Source of the DNA: Leifsonia shinshuensis
GTDB lineage: Bacteria; Actinomycetota; Actinomycetes; Actinomycetales; Microbacteriaceae
Reading direction: 5' to 3'
Assembly: GCF_022606355.1 (NCBI RefSeq)
Contig: NZ_JAHHZQ010000005.1
Coordinates: forward strand, 124,001-188,000
Length of the DNA: 64,000 nucleotides
Notes under the pieces: model-generated
Told to the model about the DNA's origin: nothing
Seen by the model: the letters and a program-made list of their open reading frames with translations, nothing else
Database searches by the model: none
Shown: in pieces, positions 43,071-55,688 of the stretch
Numbering within the stretch: position 1 is the stretch's first letter
Layout: every line of letters begins with the position of its first letter
Program-made: the position numbers and the translations under genes

Positions 43071-43108
43071 ACCGACCGAGAACGACACGAGAGACGAGAG
43101 AGAATCGT

Positions 43109-43791
43109 ATGAGGACAGTGCTGGCCATCGGCGGGCATATCGGTGACATGGACCTGACCGCGGGACCCACGCTGGCGAAGCTGGCGCTCGAGGGCGCGCG
43201 GACGATCATCCTGGCGTGCACGTACGGCGAGCGGGGCCACCCCCGGCTCTCACCCGACGAGTACCGCGTGCAGAAGGTGCGCGAGGGTGAGGAGTTCGCT
43301 GCAGGCATCGGCGCCGAGTTCCGGGTGCTGGACTACTCCGACGGCTTCCTCCCGGCCGACGACACGGCGGCGGACCAGATCGCGGACATCATCCGGGTCG
43401 AGAAGCCGGACACCATCATCACGCACTGGCCGAAGAGCATCCACCGGGATCACGAGCACGCCGCCGTGCTCGCCGAACGCGCGCGGTTCCTCGCGTCGCT
43501 CCCCGTCGACAGCCCGCTCGGCCGCCATAGCGTCGCCACGTTCCTGCACGCCGACAACTGGGAGGACGCCGACGGCTTCGTGCCCGACCTCTACGTGCCG
43601 ATCCCCGAGGAGGCGTTCGAGCGCTGGGCCGCTGCCATCCAGGGCCAGGCGTTCGCGCGCGGCGAGACCTACGGCTTCCGCTACATCGACTACTACACGG
43701 CATTGATGTCGGCCAAGGGCTGTCTGGCCGGAGTGGACCGCGCGTGCGGCTTCGTGCGCGGGGGAAGCTCGAAGTTCGAGCTCGCCGGCCC

Positions 43792-43795
<4 letters not shown>
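43109..43795 (+). CDS. PIG-L family deacetylase
   Basis: 228 aa. PIG-L/LmbE zinc enzymes deacetylate GlcNAc conjugates. The usual AHPDD is changed to GGHIGDMD (residues 8-15), and the second metal region is THWPKSIHRDHEHAAVL. With this operon it may deacetylate an amino sugar from peptidoglycan. Its stop overlaps the next start (GTGA). Confidence 0.8.
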
Positions 43796-46543
<2,748 letters not shown>

Positions 46544-46551
<8 letters not shown>

Positions 46552-47680
46552 GCACCGCGGCATGGGGATCTACGACGAGCTGGGGGTCACCCCGCTGATC
46601 AACGCGTGGGGCACGGTCACCGCGGTCGGCGGGTCGCTGATGCCGCCGGAGGTCGTCGAGGCGATGCGCGAGGCCTCCCTGTCGTTCGTGGACCTGCACC
46701 TGCTGCACCGCCGCGCCGGCGAGGAGATCGCGCGCCTGCTCGGCGTCGAGGCGGCCTGCGTCACGTCGGGCGCCGCCGCGGGGCTCACGATCGCCGCCGC
46801 GGCGAGCCGGGCTTCGGGAGCGAGCGGCGCTCCGTCGGCGGTCCGCGACGAGTGCGTGATCCTGCGCGCCCACCGGAGCCGGTACGACCAGGCCGTCACG
46901 ATCGGCGGAACGCGCATCGTCGAGGTCTCCTCCGGTGCCGCAGCCGACGTCGACGACCTCCGGGCCGCCCTGACCCCGCGAACCGCGCTGGTGCTGTACC
47001 TGGCCGAGGCGGAGGAGGCTCCCGGCTCGCTCGCGCTCGGCACCGTCGCCGGTGTGCTGGAGGGCACGGGCGTGCCGCTCGTGGTCGACGCCGCCGCCGA
47101 GCTCCCGCCCCGGTCGAACCTCCGCAGGTTCCTCGACGGCGGAGCCGACCTCGTGATCGTGAGCGGAGGCAAGGAGATCCGGGGCCCGCAGTCGTCCGGC
47201 CTCATCCTCGGCCGCGCCGACCTGATCGCGCAGTGCACCGCCCTCTGCTTCCCGAATCACGGGATCGGGCGCGGCATGAAGACCGACAAGGAGACGATCG
47301 CGGGCCTGGTGCGCGCCGTCGACCTCTATGTCCGCCGCGACGAGGACGCGGAGCTGCGGGCGTGGGACCGGATGGTCGCGGAGCTCGTCGCGGCGCTCGA
47401 CGCGCATCCGCTGCTCCGCGCCCGCCGGCACACGCTCAGCGAGCCGGGGATCCAGCCCGCGTCGATCCCGCGCGCGTTCGTCGCCCCGCTGGGCTCGTCC
47501 GCCTCCGAGGTGGCCGCGCGGCTGCTGGCCGGGGAGCCCCCGGTCGTGGTCGGCGTGGACGGGGAGGAGCTCGCGATCAACCCGCAGTGCCTCGACCCCC
47601 GGCAGCTCCCCATCCTCGTGCGCGCGATGGAGCGCGCGATCCGGCCACCCGCTTCCGTACGGCCCTCTGGAGGTCCCTGA
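46544..47680 (+). CDS. SelA/DgaE-like PLP-dependent enzyme
   Basis: 378 aa from GTG 46544 (ATG 46562 is an alternative start before GIYDELGVTPLINAWGT). Fold type I PLP enzyme of the SelA-like group; the PLP lysine is in VSGGKEIRGPQSSG, residue 210 by this start. Such proteins include D-glucosaminate-6-phosphate ammonia-lyase (DgaE). In an amino-sugar operon an ammonia-lyase or amino-acid role fits better than tRNA selenation. Coupled by overlap to both neighbours. Confidence 0.75.
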
Positions 47681-49548
47681 TGCCCGACCTGATCGAATCC
47701 CTCTTCCCCCGGCCGCGGCGCGCCCGCGTGAGCCCCGGCGAGGGGCCGGGGCGTGACACCCCGCTCGTGGCGCGCGAGGACTCCTCGCTCCCGGCCGAAG
47801 GTTTCCGCATCCGCTCGGATGCGGAGCGCATCCTCGTCGAGCACGCCGACGAGCGCGGGCTCCGCTACGCGCTGGCGACGCTGGACCAGGCCCGCGCCCA
47901 CCCGGTCTGGGCGACGAGCGTCGTCGACCTCTCCGACCATCCCGACTTCCCCGTGCGCGGCTACATGCTCGACGTCAGCCGCGACCGGGTGCCGACGCGG
48001 GAGACGCTCCTGCGCTACCTCGACCTCGCCGAGCGTGCCCGCCTGAACCACTTCGAGCTCTACATCGAGCACACCTTCGCCTACCGGGGCCACGAGGCCG
48101 TGTGGCAGGACGCGTCGCCGTTCACCGTCGACGACCTCCGCTGGTTCGACGCGCAGTGCGTCGCGCGCGGGATCGACTTCGTCCCCTCGGTGAACTGCCT
48201 GGGACACATGGAGCGCTGGCTGCGCCACGACGAGTACCGGGATCGGGCCGAGAGCCCGGACGGGTTCGAGTGGGCGGGAGAGCACCGCCCGGCGGCCACC
48301 CTTCGGCCGACGCGCGAGAACGCGGACTTCGTGCTGGAGCTGCTGACGGAGATCGCCGCCACGACGACCAGCGGCCGGATCAACATCGGCGCCGACGAGC
48401 CGTTCGAGCTCGGTCGGGGCGCGTCGGCGGAGGCGGTGGCCGAGCGCGGCCGCGGCCCGGTCTACTTCGAGTACGTGCAGTACCTGCTGCAGAGCCTGAC
48501 GGAACGCGGCTATCGGGTGGAGTTCTGGGCGGACGTCTTCGCCGAGCACCCCGAGCTGATGGGGCGGGTCCCGCACGGTGCGGTCCCCGTCGTCTGGCAG
48601 TACGACGGCCCGGAGCTCAGTGCCGCCTCCATCGAGCGGGCCGACACGGAGCAGCGCGCGAAATGGGCGGCCATGGACTTCGACGTCGAGACGACCAGGA
48701 GCGGGGCGCGTGGTCGGGCGGCAGCGCTGATCGCGTCGGGTGAGCCGTTCTGGCTCGCGCCGGGGACGAGCACTTGGCAGTCCTTCGTCGGGCGCCTCGA
48801 CAACGCGATCGACAACCTCCTCGACGTCGCCCGCACCGGACTCGACACCGGAGCAGGCGGATACCTCATCACGCAGTGGGGCGACTACGGCTCGTTCGAG
48901 ACGCCGTCCGTCTCATTCGGCCCGCTCCTCCTGGGCGGCGCGATCGCATGGTGCCTCGACAGCAACCGCGACCTGGACCCTGCGCGGGTGATCGACGAGG
49001 TCGCCGTCCATGACGCCACCGGCCGCTTCGGCCGCGCGGCCGTCGAAGCGGGCCGCGCCGCCGCCGCTCTGGATGCGCCCCTGCTGAATGCGAGCCAGCT
49101 CTTCACCGTGCTGTGGCGCGCGGGCGACATCCCCGCCGCGTCGTGGCCGACCCCCGCGGGCGTCGCCGCGGCGCGCGACCACCTCGAAAGTGCGAGCCGC
49201 CTCCTCGCCGGGGCCGCCCCGGGCGCGGGCGACGGCAGGCTCTGCGTCGTGGAGCTGGAGCACGGCGTGCGCCTGGCGCTCCTCGGCGCCGATGTGCTCG
49301 ACCTCGGCCGCGACGGCCTCCAGCGACTCGACCCCGGCAGCGCGGCGGCGCTCCGCGACCGGCTGGACGTCCTGGTCGCAGAGCAGCGCGCGCTCTGGCT
49401 GTTCCGGTCGCGGCCCGGCGGCCTCGACGACTCGATCAGCAGGCTGCGGCCGCTGAGGCGGGTTCTGGAGCGGCGGGCGGCTTCCGCCGGGGTCGGGATT
49501 CCCCGTGGTTCGTCAGTCCCACCAGCAGACGACCATGGAACCGCCTGA
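47680..49548 (+). CDS. Glycoside hydrolase family 20-like beta-N-acetylhexosaminidase
   Basis: 622 aa; ATG overlaps the stop before it (TGATG). A short zincin-like N-terminal domain (IRSDAERILVEHADERGLRYALATLDQ) precedes the barrel (VRGYMLDVSRDRVPTRETLLRYLDLAERARLNHF). The catalytic Asp-Glu pair is D239-E240 in NIGADEPFELG. No signal peptide, so it is cytoplasmic and would release GlcNAc or a related sugar. The C-terminal 200 aa are helical. Last gene of the MurNAc operon; the end overlaps the convergent gene by 36 bp. Confidence 0.85.
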   Translation: MPDLIESLFPRPRRARVSPGEGPGRDTPLVAREDSSLPAEGFRIRSDAERILVEHADERGLRYALATLDQARAHPVWATSVVDLSDHPDFPVRGYMLDVSRDRVPTRETLLRYLDLAERARLNHFELYIEHTFAYRGHEAVWQDASPFTVDDLRWFDAQCVARGIDFVPSVNCLGHMERWLRHDEYRDRAESPDGFEWAGEHRPAATLRPTRENADFVLELLTEIAATTTSGRINIGADEPFELGRGASAEAVAERGRGPVYFEYVQYLLQSLTERGYRVEFWADVFAEHPELMGRVPHGAVPVVWQYDGPELSAASIERADTEQRAKWAAMDFDVETTRSGARGRAAALIASGEPFWLAPGTSTWQSFVGRLDNAIDNLLDVARTGLDTGAGGYLITQWGDYGSFETPSVSFGPLLLGGAIAWCLDSNRDLDPARVIDEVAVHDATGRFGRAAVEAGRAAAALDAPLLNASQLFTVLWRAGDIPAASWPTPAGVAAARDHLESASRLLAGAAPGAGDGRLCVVELEHGVRLALLGADVLDLGRDGLQRLDPGSAAALRDRLDVLVAEQRALWLFRSRPGGLDDSISRLRPLRRVLERRAASAGVGIPRGSSVPPADDHGTA

Positions 49549-49938
49549 GGGAAGCTCGAACGGCTCCGTGTTGAAGCCCTCCTCCGGGCCGACCCACGTG
49601 TCGCTGGGAGCGAGGTCTTCGGGGAACCACCCCATCACCTGGTCGGGGGCAGCTGTCGTCGCGATCACCACACGTTCCGCGAACGGCCAATCCGGGTCGT
49701 CGAAAGCGGAGACGGCGACCCGAACGTCGTACACATCTGAGCGCTCAGCGATCCGGACCAGTGCTTCGCGAATCACCTGCGGGCCGACCTCCGGATACAA
49801 ATTGCATCCGATACTGCCCACGACGTCATTGCCCTCGAAGAACTCGTCGATCGTCAACAGCGGCGTCGGCGTTTCGGGATCCTCCACGTCGCCCAGACGA
49901 TTGACCCGCTCAGTGATCCGCTCCAATGCTGCACCCAT
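49513..49938 (-). CDS. Conserved hypothetical protein
   Basis: 141 aa from ATG 49938. No signal peptide or membrane segment. Contains TIDEFFEGNDVVGSIGCNLYPEVGP, VAVSAFDDPDWPFAERVVIATTAAP and ends with FELPSGGSMVVCWWD. The acidic, aromatic profile resembles small actinobacterial proteins of unknown function. Convergent with and overlapping the GH20-like gene. Confidence 0.7.
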   Translation of the reverse strand: MGAALERITERVNRLGDVEDPETPTPLLTIDEFFEGNDVVGSIGCNLYPEVGPQVIREALVRIAERSDVYDVRVAVSAFDDPDWPFAERVVIATTAAPDQVMGWFPEDLAPSDTWVGPEEGFNTEPFELPSGGSMVVCWWD

Positions 49939-49980
49939 GAGCAAGACGCTAACAGGCGACTCTCCAGCAGCACGGCCTGC

Positions 49981-50787
49981 TCACGCGACCAGAGCCGCCC
50001 TCTCCCCGGCGTCCTTCCACAGAGCGAACAGCTCCCCGGCGACCTCCGGCGCGGCGACGAGGATGCCCCCCTCGCTCGGAAAGAGCGTCGGCCGCCCGTC
50101 GTGGCCGAGCACGGCGGCGCCCGCCTCGTGCGCGATGAGCACGGCCGCCAGGTGGTCGATGGGACTGAACCGGTGCACGATCCCACCGATCCCTCGACCG
50201 GCGGCCGGGCCGAGCAGGGTGAGGGTCCCCGAGCCCATCACGCGCAGCGTGCAGAACGCGGTCGAGAGCGACTGGGCCAGCTCGCGCAGCCCGGTCCAGG
50301 CACGGTGGCCGGCGAGCTCGGTGCCGACGACACCGCCGGTGAGGGAGCCGTCGGCGCCGATCTGCAGCGGCTCGCCGTCGCGGCGGGCGCCCTCGCCGGC
50401 GACGGCGTCGAAGAGCGCGTCGTTCCAGGGGTCGGCGACGACACCGACCAGGGGGCGGTCGTCGACGGCCACCGCCAGCGAGAACGCGGTCCAGGGGATG
50501 CTGTTGGCGAGGTTCGTCGTTCCGTCCACCGGATCCAGGTACCAGGTCGGGCGGCCGGGGACCGCTTCGCCGCCGAACTCCTCGCCGACGAACGCGTGGC
50601 CGGGGAAGCGGTCGCGCACCCGGTCGCGGACGTACCGCTCGATCGACCGGTCCAGGTCGGTGACCAGATCGGCGGGATCCGATTTGGTCGTCACCATCGT
50701 CACGGGATGCGTCCTGGTCTGTTCGCTCGCCCAGGCGCCCAGCTCGACGGCCAGTTCCCTGGCGGCGGCGATGTCCTCGCGATTCAC
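49981..50787 (-). CDS. Inositol monophosphatase family protein
   Basis: 268 aa, GTG 50787 overlapping the phosphodiesterase stop (GTGA). Metal-dependent phosphatase with the Asp motif WYLDPVDGTTNLA, the upstream VGEEFGGEA and the C-terminal FSPIDHLAAVLIAHEAGA. Could hydrolyse inositol phosphate, histidinol phosphate or PAP. After a glycerophosphodiesterase and an importer, inositol phosphate is the simplest substrate. Last gene of that operon. Confidence 0.88.
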   Translation of the reverse strand: MNREDIAAARELAVELGAWASEQTRTHPVTMVTTKSDPADLVTDLDRSIERYVRDRVRDRFPGHAFVGEEFGGEAVPGRPTWYLDPVDGTTNLANSIPWTAFSLAVAVDDRPLVGVVADPWNDALFDAVAGEGARRDGEPLQIGADGSLTGGVVGTELAGHRAWTGLRELAQSLSTAFCTLRVMGSGTLTLLGPAAGRGIGGIVHRFSPIDHLAAVLIAHEAGAAVLGHDGRPTLFPSEGGILVAAPEVAGELFALWKDAGERAALVA

Positions 50788-51482
50788 AGGGCCACCGCCG
50801 TCCGCATCGTCAGCAACCGGTCCAGCCGGTTCGTCGTGATGGTGTCGACGCCGAGGTCGAGCGCCCGGGCGAGGTCGTCTGGTTCGTCCAGCGTCCAGGC
50901 CGTCACCGTCAGCCCGAGGTCGTGCACGCCCCGGACGAACGCCTCGTCGGCGATCGGGAACGGCACGTTCACCGTCACCGGGTCGAGCTCCGCGAGCTCG
51001 GCCGCGCTCGGCACGCGCAGCAGCCGCCACGGGAGCCAGAGCCGGGCGGAGGCGTCGAGGGCGCGCAGCACGCGCATCCCGTCGAGGTCGCCGCACCAGT
51101 CGACGATGGTCCCGGTGGCGGCGGTGAAGGCGGAGGCGACGGCGTGCGCCGGCGCGGCGAACCGGGCGTCGTCCAGGTCGATCACCAGCCGGCTTCCGAC
51201 GCCCTCGAAGAGCGGGAGCACGTCGGCGAGCAACGGAGGCCGCTCGTCCGGAGCGCCGAACGCGTGGAGGTCGGCGGTGGGAACCGCGTCGATGGCGCGC
51301 GGGTCGCCCCAGAGCCGCTCGAGGGAGGGGTCGTGCAGAACGACCACGTCGCCATCGGCCGTGAGGCGCACGTCGATCTCGACGATCTCCGCACCCTTGG
51401 CGATGGCGGAACGCACGGCCGGGAGGGTGTTCTCGCGGAACACCGACGAGTCGCCGCGGTGGGCTGAGGCGCGCGCGATCAT
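50784..51482 (-). CDS. Glycerophosphodiester phosphodiesterase
   Basis: 232 aa. Short GDPD enzyme with SAHRGDSSVFRENTLPA, the metal pair EIVEIDVRLTADGDVVVLHDP, and the C-terminal LTVTAWTLDEPDDLARALDLGVDTITTN. No signal peptide, so it acts on imported glycerophosphodiesters. Start and stop overlap both neighbours by 4 bp (ATGA, GTGA). Confidence 0.92.
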   Translation of the reverse strand: MIARASAHRGDSSVFRENTLPAVRSAIAKGAEIVEIDVRLTADGDVVVLHDPSLERLWGDPRAIDAVPTADLHAFGAPDERPPLLADVLPLFEGVGSRLVIDLDDARFAAPAHAVASAFTAATGTIVDWCGDLDGMRVLRALDASARLWLPWRLLRVPSAAELAELDPVTVNVPFPIADEAFVRGVHDLGLTVTAWTLDEPDDLARALDLGVDTITTNRLDRLLTMRTAVAL

Positions 51483-52537
51483 GCCACCACCGCCTCGGGC
51501 TGGCGCACCAGGCGGCCGTCGCGGTAGAGCAGCGCCGCCTCGATGGAGGCGAAGCCGACCGCCCCGAGCCGCGGTGGCGGCCCCGACTCGTACGCGGACA
51601 GGGTCACGTCGTCGCGGCGCAGCCGCAGCTCGTGGAAGTGGCCGTGCGGGACGACCCGTTCGACGGTCGCGCGCAGCGCGCCGGGGCGTGGAGTCGTTGT
51701 GAACACGACGGACTCCGGGCGGACGCCGACCACGCCGGGGCCGTCGACCACGCGGACACCGTCGAACGTGCCATCGAAGCGGTTCAGCGAGCCGATGAAC
51801 GTGGCGACGAACTCGGTCTCCGGCCGCGCGTACAGCTCGTCCGGCGTGCTGAACTGCTCGATGCGGCCCGCGTTCATGACGGCGACCCGGTCGGAGATCG
51901 AGAGCGCCTCCTCCTGGTCGTGCGTGACGATCACGGTGGTGATGCCGAGCCGCTGTTGCAGGTCGCGGATGTCTTCACGCACCCTGACGCGCAGCTTGGC
52001 GTCGAGGTTGCTGAGCGGCTCATCCAGCAGCAGCACGTCCGGCTCCTGCACGAGGGCGCGGGCGAGGGCGACGCGCTGCTGCTCGCCGCCGGAGATCTGC
52101 GGAGGGCGCGAGTCGCGGTGGTGCAGGAGGTTCACCAGGCCGAGCATCCGGTCGACCCGCTCGGCGACCTCCGCGCGCGGCAGCCGGCGCAGGCGAAGCG
52201 GATAGGCGACGTTCTTGGCCACGGTCAGGTGCGGCCACAGCGCATAGTTCTGGAAGACCATGGCGCTCGGCCGCTTGTCGGGGCCGAGGCGCGTGACGTC
52301 GCGGTCGGCCATCGTGATCCGGCCGGTGTCGGGGGCGAGGAAGCCGGCGATCATCCGCAGCGTCGTGGTCTTTCCGCAGCCGGAGGGTCCGAGCAGGGAG
52401 ACGAGCTCGCCGCGCTGCACGGTCAGGTCGAGGTCGTCGATGATGGTGCGTCCGCCGAGCGTCTTGCGCAGGGCGGTCAGGCGCAGGCCGCCGTCACCGG
52501 TCGGGTCGGCGGTGCCGACGGGGCTGGGCGAGGACAT
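51479..52537 (-). CDS. ABC importer ATPase (PotA/UgpC-like)
   Basis: 352 aa from ATG 52537, preceded by AAGGAG at ideal spacing; an ATG at 52570 overlapping the permease stop is an alternative. Walker A GPSGCGKTT, Q-loop VFQNYALW, signature ISGGEQQRVALARAL, Walker B VLLLDEPLSNLD, H-loop VTHDQEEAL, then a TOBE-type C-terminal domain (VVGVRPESVVF). Energises the two permeases upstream. Confidence 0.93.
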   Translation of the reverse strand: MSSPSPVGTADPTGDGGLRLTALRKTLGGRTIIDDLDLTVQRGELVSLLGPSGCGKTTTLRMIAGFLAPDTGRITMADRDVTRLGPDKRPSAMVFQNYALWPHLTVAKNVAYPLRLRRLPRAEVAERVDRMLGLVNLLHHRDSRPPQISGGEQQRVALARALVQEPDVLLLDEPLSNLDAKLRVRVREDIRDLQQRLGITTVIVTHDQEEALSISDRVAVMNAGRIEQFSTPDELYARPETEFVATFIGSLNRFDGTFDGVRVVDGPGVVGVRPESVVFTTTPRPGALRATVERVVPHGHFHELRLRRDDVTLSAYESGPPPRLGAVGFASIEAALLYRDGRLVRQPEAVVA

Positions 52538-52566
52538 GGAGTGCTCCTTCGTGTGAGCGGGGCGGG

Positions 52567-53388
52567 TCATTTGATCTGGAAGCCCTCGGCGAGCTGGCCG
52601 CCCATCACGTGCTTGCGTACGGCGAGCAGCAGCACCACCGAGGGGATGGCGAGCAGGATCGAGAACACGGCGGCGACCTGCTTGGGGAAGTTGAGCACGA
52701 GGCTGTACATCTCGGTCGGCATCGTGAGGATGTCCGGGGCGCCGACGAGGTAGGTGCCCTGGGCCTCGTCGAACGCCGCGAGGAAGGCCATGACGGCGCC
52801 GACCAGGATGCCGGGCAGTGCCATCCGCAGCGTCACGGTGAAGAAGACGCGTGCCCGGGAGGCGCCGGAGTCGCGCGCCGCCTCTTCGAGCGAACGCGGC
52901 ACGGCCGAGAACGCGGCGGCCGGGATCCAGGTCATGAAGACGATGGTGCCGAGGAGCTGGACGACCACGATGCCGGCGAACGTGTTCATCAGGCCGAGCG
53001 CGTAGTAGAGGGAGGCGAGGGTCGCGAACAAGCCCATCCGCGGGAACGCGTTGGTGGCGAACAGCCCGATCAGGAAGAGCCTCCTCCCGGGGAACTCGAA
53101 GCGCGCGAACGCGTACGCGGCGGGCAGGCACACGACCGCGGAGACGAGCACGACCAGGGGCGTGATCAGCAGCGAGTTCTGGATGGACGAGCCGAGCGAC
53201 TGGTCGCTGAACACGGTCTGCCACCAGCGCAGCGTCCACGAGCCGGGGAGCAGATCCGGATAGGTCCAGCGGTCGGCGAAGGCGTGTGCGCCCAGCCAGA
53301 CGAGCGGGCCGAGCACGAACACGAGCAGCACGACGGCGAAGGCGCCCGCGCCCGCTGCGCGCAGTGCGACGGAGAGGGGGCGCGGCAT
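52567..53388 (-). CDS. ABC permease 2 (phosphonate/iron/spermidine-type)
   Basis: 273 aa; ATG 53388 overlaps the stop of permease 1 (TGATG). Six helices and an EAA loop PRSLEEAARDSGASRARVFFTVTLP-like. PotC/CysW-type half of the pore. Confidence 0.9.
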   Translation of the reverse strand: MPRPLSVALRAAGAGAFAVVLLVFVLGPLVWLGAHAFADRWTYPDLLPGSWTLRWWQTVFSDQSLGSSIQNSLLITPLVVLVSAVVCLPAAYAFARFEFPGRRLFLIGLFATNAFPRMGLFATLASLYYALGLMNTFAGIVVVQLLGTIVFMTWIPAAAFSAVPRSLEEAARDSGASRARVFFTVTLRMALPGILVGAVMAFLAAFDEAQGTYLVGAPDILTMPTEMYSLVLNFPKQVAAVFSILLAIPSVVLLLAVRKHVMGGQLAEGFQIK

Positions 53389-54335
53389 CAGATCCGCCCC
53401 TCGCGCCGGGCGCTGCGGAAGTTCGCCCAGACGTACAGCGCACCGATCCCGGCGGCGGCGAGGAAGACGACGAACGCCATCACGAGCGACTGCTGCGGCT
53501 GGTTGTACGCCGTGAAGTAGCTGGCCAGCGAGACGCCGAGCATCGTCGGTGCGTTCGGTCCGGTGAAGTACGGGACGGTGTAGGACCCGATCACCCCGAT
53601 GGCCGTGAACGTCACCGCGATGACGATCGGCACCGCGCTCATCGGCAGCAGGATGGTGCGCACGATGCGTAACGTGCCGGCGCCCGCGTCCCTGGCCGCC
53701 TCGATCAGGGCGTCGGGCACGGACTGCAGGCCGGACGCGATCATCAGCGTTGCGAACGGCAGGGAGGTCCACGCCGAGCCGATCACGATGGCGACGGCCG
53801 TGTACGACCACACCGGCGCCTCCAGGCCGACCTGGGCGAACAGGCTGCGCAGGAAGCCGTCAGCGGAGTAGAACGTCAGGATCGCCCATGACGCGATCAC
53901 GACCGGGATGAACAGCGGCACGATCGCGACAGCGGAGAGCAGCCGGGCGAGCCATCCGCCGTGGAGGCGCAGGGCCAGGCCGATGCCGCCGGCCAGGACG
54001 ACGACGATGGCGGTGCTGGCGACCGTGACGCCGAGGGTCAGGGCGAGATCCTGCCAGAACGCCGGGGTGGTGAAGACATCGCCGTAGGCGGCGAAGGTGG
54101 GCACGGCGCCGTCGGCGTGGTGGACGTTCTGGCCCACGGCGGCCATGACCGAGTTCAATCCCCCGGTGAAGCCGACGCTGAACGCGAGGGCGAGCACGAC
54201 GGGGACGCCGACGAAGAGGGCGATGACGACGACCGGCGGCAGGGCGAGCAGGAAGCCCGCCGCCGCGGACCGCGACGCGTGGTGTGCGCCGCGGTCAGCG
54301 GTGGTCGCCGCCGGGGTGGCGGTGACGGTGGCCAT
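53388..54335 (-). CDS. ABC permease 1 (phosphonate/iron/spermidine-type)
   Basis: 315 aa; ATG overlaps the binding-protein stop (TAATG). Hydrophobic helices from about residue 27; EAA loop PDALIEAARDAGAGTLRIVRTILLP. PotB/CysU-type half of the pore. Confidence 0.9.
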   Translation of the reverse strand: MATVTATPAATTADRGAHHASRSAAAGFLLALPPVVVIALFVGVPVVLALAFSVGFTGGLNSVMAAVGQNVHHADGAVPTFAAYGDVFTTPAFWQDLALTLGVTVASTAIVVVLAGGIGLALRLHGGWLARLLSAVAIVPLFIPVVIASWAILTFYSADGFLRSLFAQVGLEAPVWSYTAVAIVIGSAWTSLPFATLMIASGLQSVPDALIEAARDAGAGTLRIVRTILLPMSAVPIVIAVTFTAIGVIGSYTVPYFTGPNAPTMLGVSLASYFTAYNQPQQSLVMAFVVFLAAAGIGALYVWANFRSARREGRI

Positions 54336-55486
54336 TACTTGCCGGGGACCTTCTGGGCCCACGCCTTGTTCATGTCGGCGGAGACCGTGGCGAAGTAGGA
54401 CGGCCGCAGGTGCGCGATGTCCGCGTCCTTGAAGAGGTCCTGCGATGCCGAGGGGAGCTTGTCGAGTGCGATCACCGGGTAGCCGGAGATGCTGTCGGAG
54501 ACCAAGCCCTGGGCCGCGGGGGTGAGCAGCCAGGAGACCAGCTTCTCGGCGCCGGTCGTGCGCGGGGAGGCGGCCGGGATGCCGAGGTAGCTCGCGCCGC
54601 CGGTCAGCGACGGGTCGGAGATCTGGGTGTACGCGATGTTCGCCGGGATCTGACCGTTCTTGTGCCCGGTGATGAACTGGTCGCTCCACACCGGCGCCAT
54701 CGAGATCTGACCGCTGGAGAGCAGGTCGAGGACCTGGTTGTTGCCGTTCGGGTAAACGCCCTTCTGGTACACGTAGGGGTTCAGGGAGGCCAGCGTGGCG
54801 AAGCCCTTGTCCCAGCCGCTCTCGACGCTCGGGTCGGTGCCCGTGACCAGCTTCGTGCGGTCGGCGTCGGAGAGGTTCTGATCGAGGACGGTGGAGACGA
54901 ACGCCGCTCCGCTGCCGCCGGTGTCGGGCGAGTTGTAGGCGAACTTGCCCGGGTTCGCCCTGATCCAGGCGAGCAGGTCGTCGAGTGTCTTCGGCGGGGT
55001 CGTCACGGTCTTCGTGTCGTAGGCGAGCACGACGCTGGAGCCGCGGTAGGGGATGCCGCCGTTGCCGCCGGCGGCGACGAGGTCCTTCGGGACATCGGCG
55101 AGACCGGGGATGTTCGCGCTGCTGACCTCCGTCAGGAGGCCGGACGCGGCGACCTGGGCGACGAAACCGGCGTCGACCAGGTCGTACCCCGGGTCCTTCT
55201 TCTGCAGGGTGGCGGCGGTGAGCTTCGCGACGGTCTGCTGGTCGTGGAGGCCGTGCAAGTCGAAGTCGACCGAGACCGTGTAGCCCGGGTTGGCCTTCTC
55301 GAACGCCGGGATCAGGGTCTTCTGCCAGAGGTCCTGGATGTTGGTGTCCGCGCTGAGGAAGACGGTGAGCTTCTTGTCCGCGCCGTCGGAGGACGACGCG
55401 GCCGAGCTGCTCTGGGCGCAGCCGGCCAGAGCGAGGCCCGCGGCCGTGACGACCGCGAGGGAGGCGAGCAGGCGGGAGGTTTTCAC
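54335..55486 (-). CDS. ABC substrate-binding lipoprotein
   Basis: 383 aa from GTG 55486 (AGGAG 8 bp upstream). Lipobox LALAGC near residue 22. Family-1 periplasmic-binding fold of the AfuA/aminoethylphosphonate type (LTVFLSADTNIQDLW, YRGSSVVLAYDTKTV). With GDPD and inositol phosphatase in the operon, an organophosphate such as glycerophosphoinositol is a reasonable guess. Promoter region shared with the DeoR gene. Confidence 0.88.
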   Translation of the reverse strand: MKTSRLLASLAVVTAAGLALAGCAQSSSAASSSDGADKKLTVFLSADTNIQDLWQKTLIPAFEKANPGYTVSVDFDLHGLHDQQTVAKLTAATLQKKDPGYDLVDAGFVAQVAASGLLTEVSSANIPGLADVPKDLVAAGGNGGIPYRGSSVVLAYDTKTVTTPPKTLDDLLAWIRANPGKFAYNSPDTGGSGAAFVSTVLDQNLSDADRTKLVTGTDPSVESGWDKGFATLASLNPYVYQKGVYPNGNNQVLDLLSSGQISMAPVWSDQFITGHKNGQIPANIAYTQISDPSLTGGASYLGIPAASPRTTGAEKLVSWLLTPAAQGLVSDSISGYPVIALDKLPSASQDLFKDADIAHLRPSYFATVSADMNKAWAQKVPGK

Positions 55487-55595
55487 GAATGCGCTCCTGA
55501 GTGGGGGAGTGAGTGGGAATCGCCGCACCCCAGCGGGGCGGGCGATTTTCACGCTAACTGGGCTGCGCGTTCTTGGCGATAGTCGAGCATCAGGT

Positions 55596-55646
55596 TTCAA
55601 ATGAGCGCCAAATGCTGTTCATGCACCGTTCATATGAGCGAAAATG
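55596..55646. promoter_or_regulatory. Repeated operator sites of the DeoR regulator
   Basis: TTCAAATGAGCGCCAAATG (55596-55614) and TTCATATGAGCGAAAATG (55629-55646), direct repeats 33 bp apart centre to centre, with a partial third AATGAGC. They lie in the 202-bp region between the binding-protein gene and the DeoR gene. Confidence 0.65.
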
Positions 55647-55688
55647 AGCACCGGAAGGCTATTGGCGTTCACATCCGGGAGGAGACCC

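Noticed and set aside
53388-54689. Longer start for ABC permease 1 at 54689
   Set aside because: Would run through the binding-protein gene; ATG 54335 overlaps its stop and begins before the first helix.
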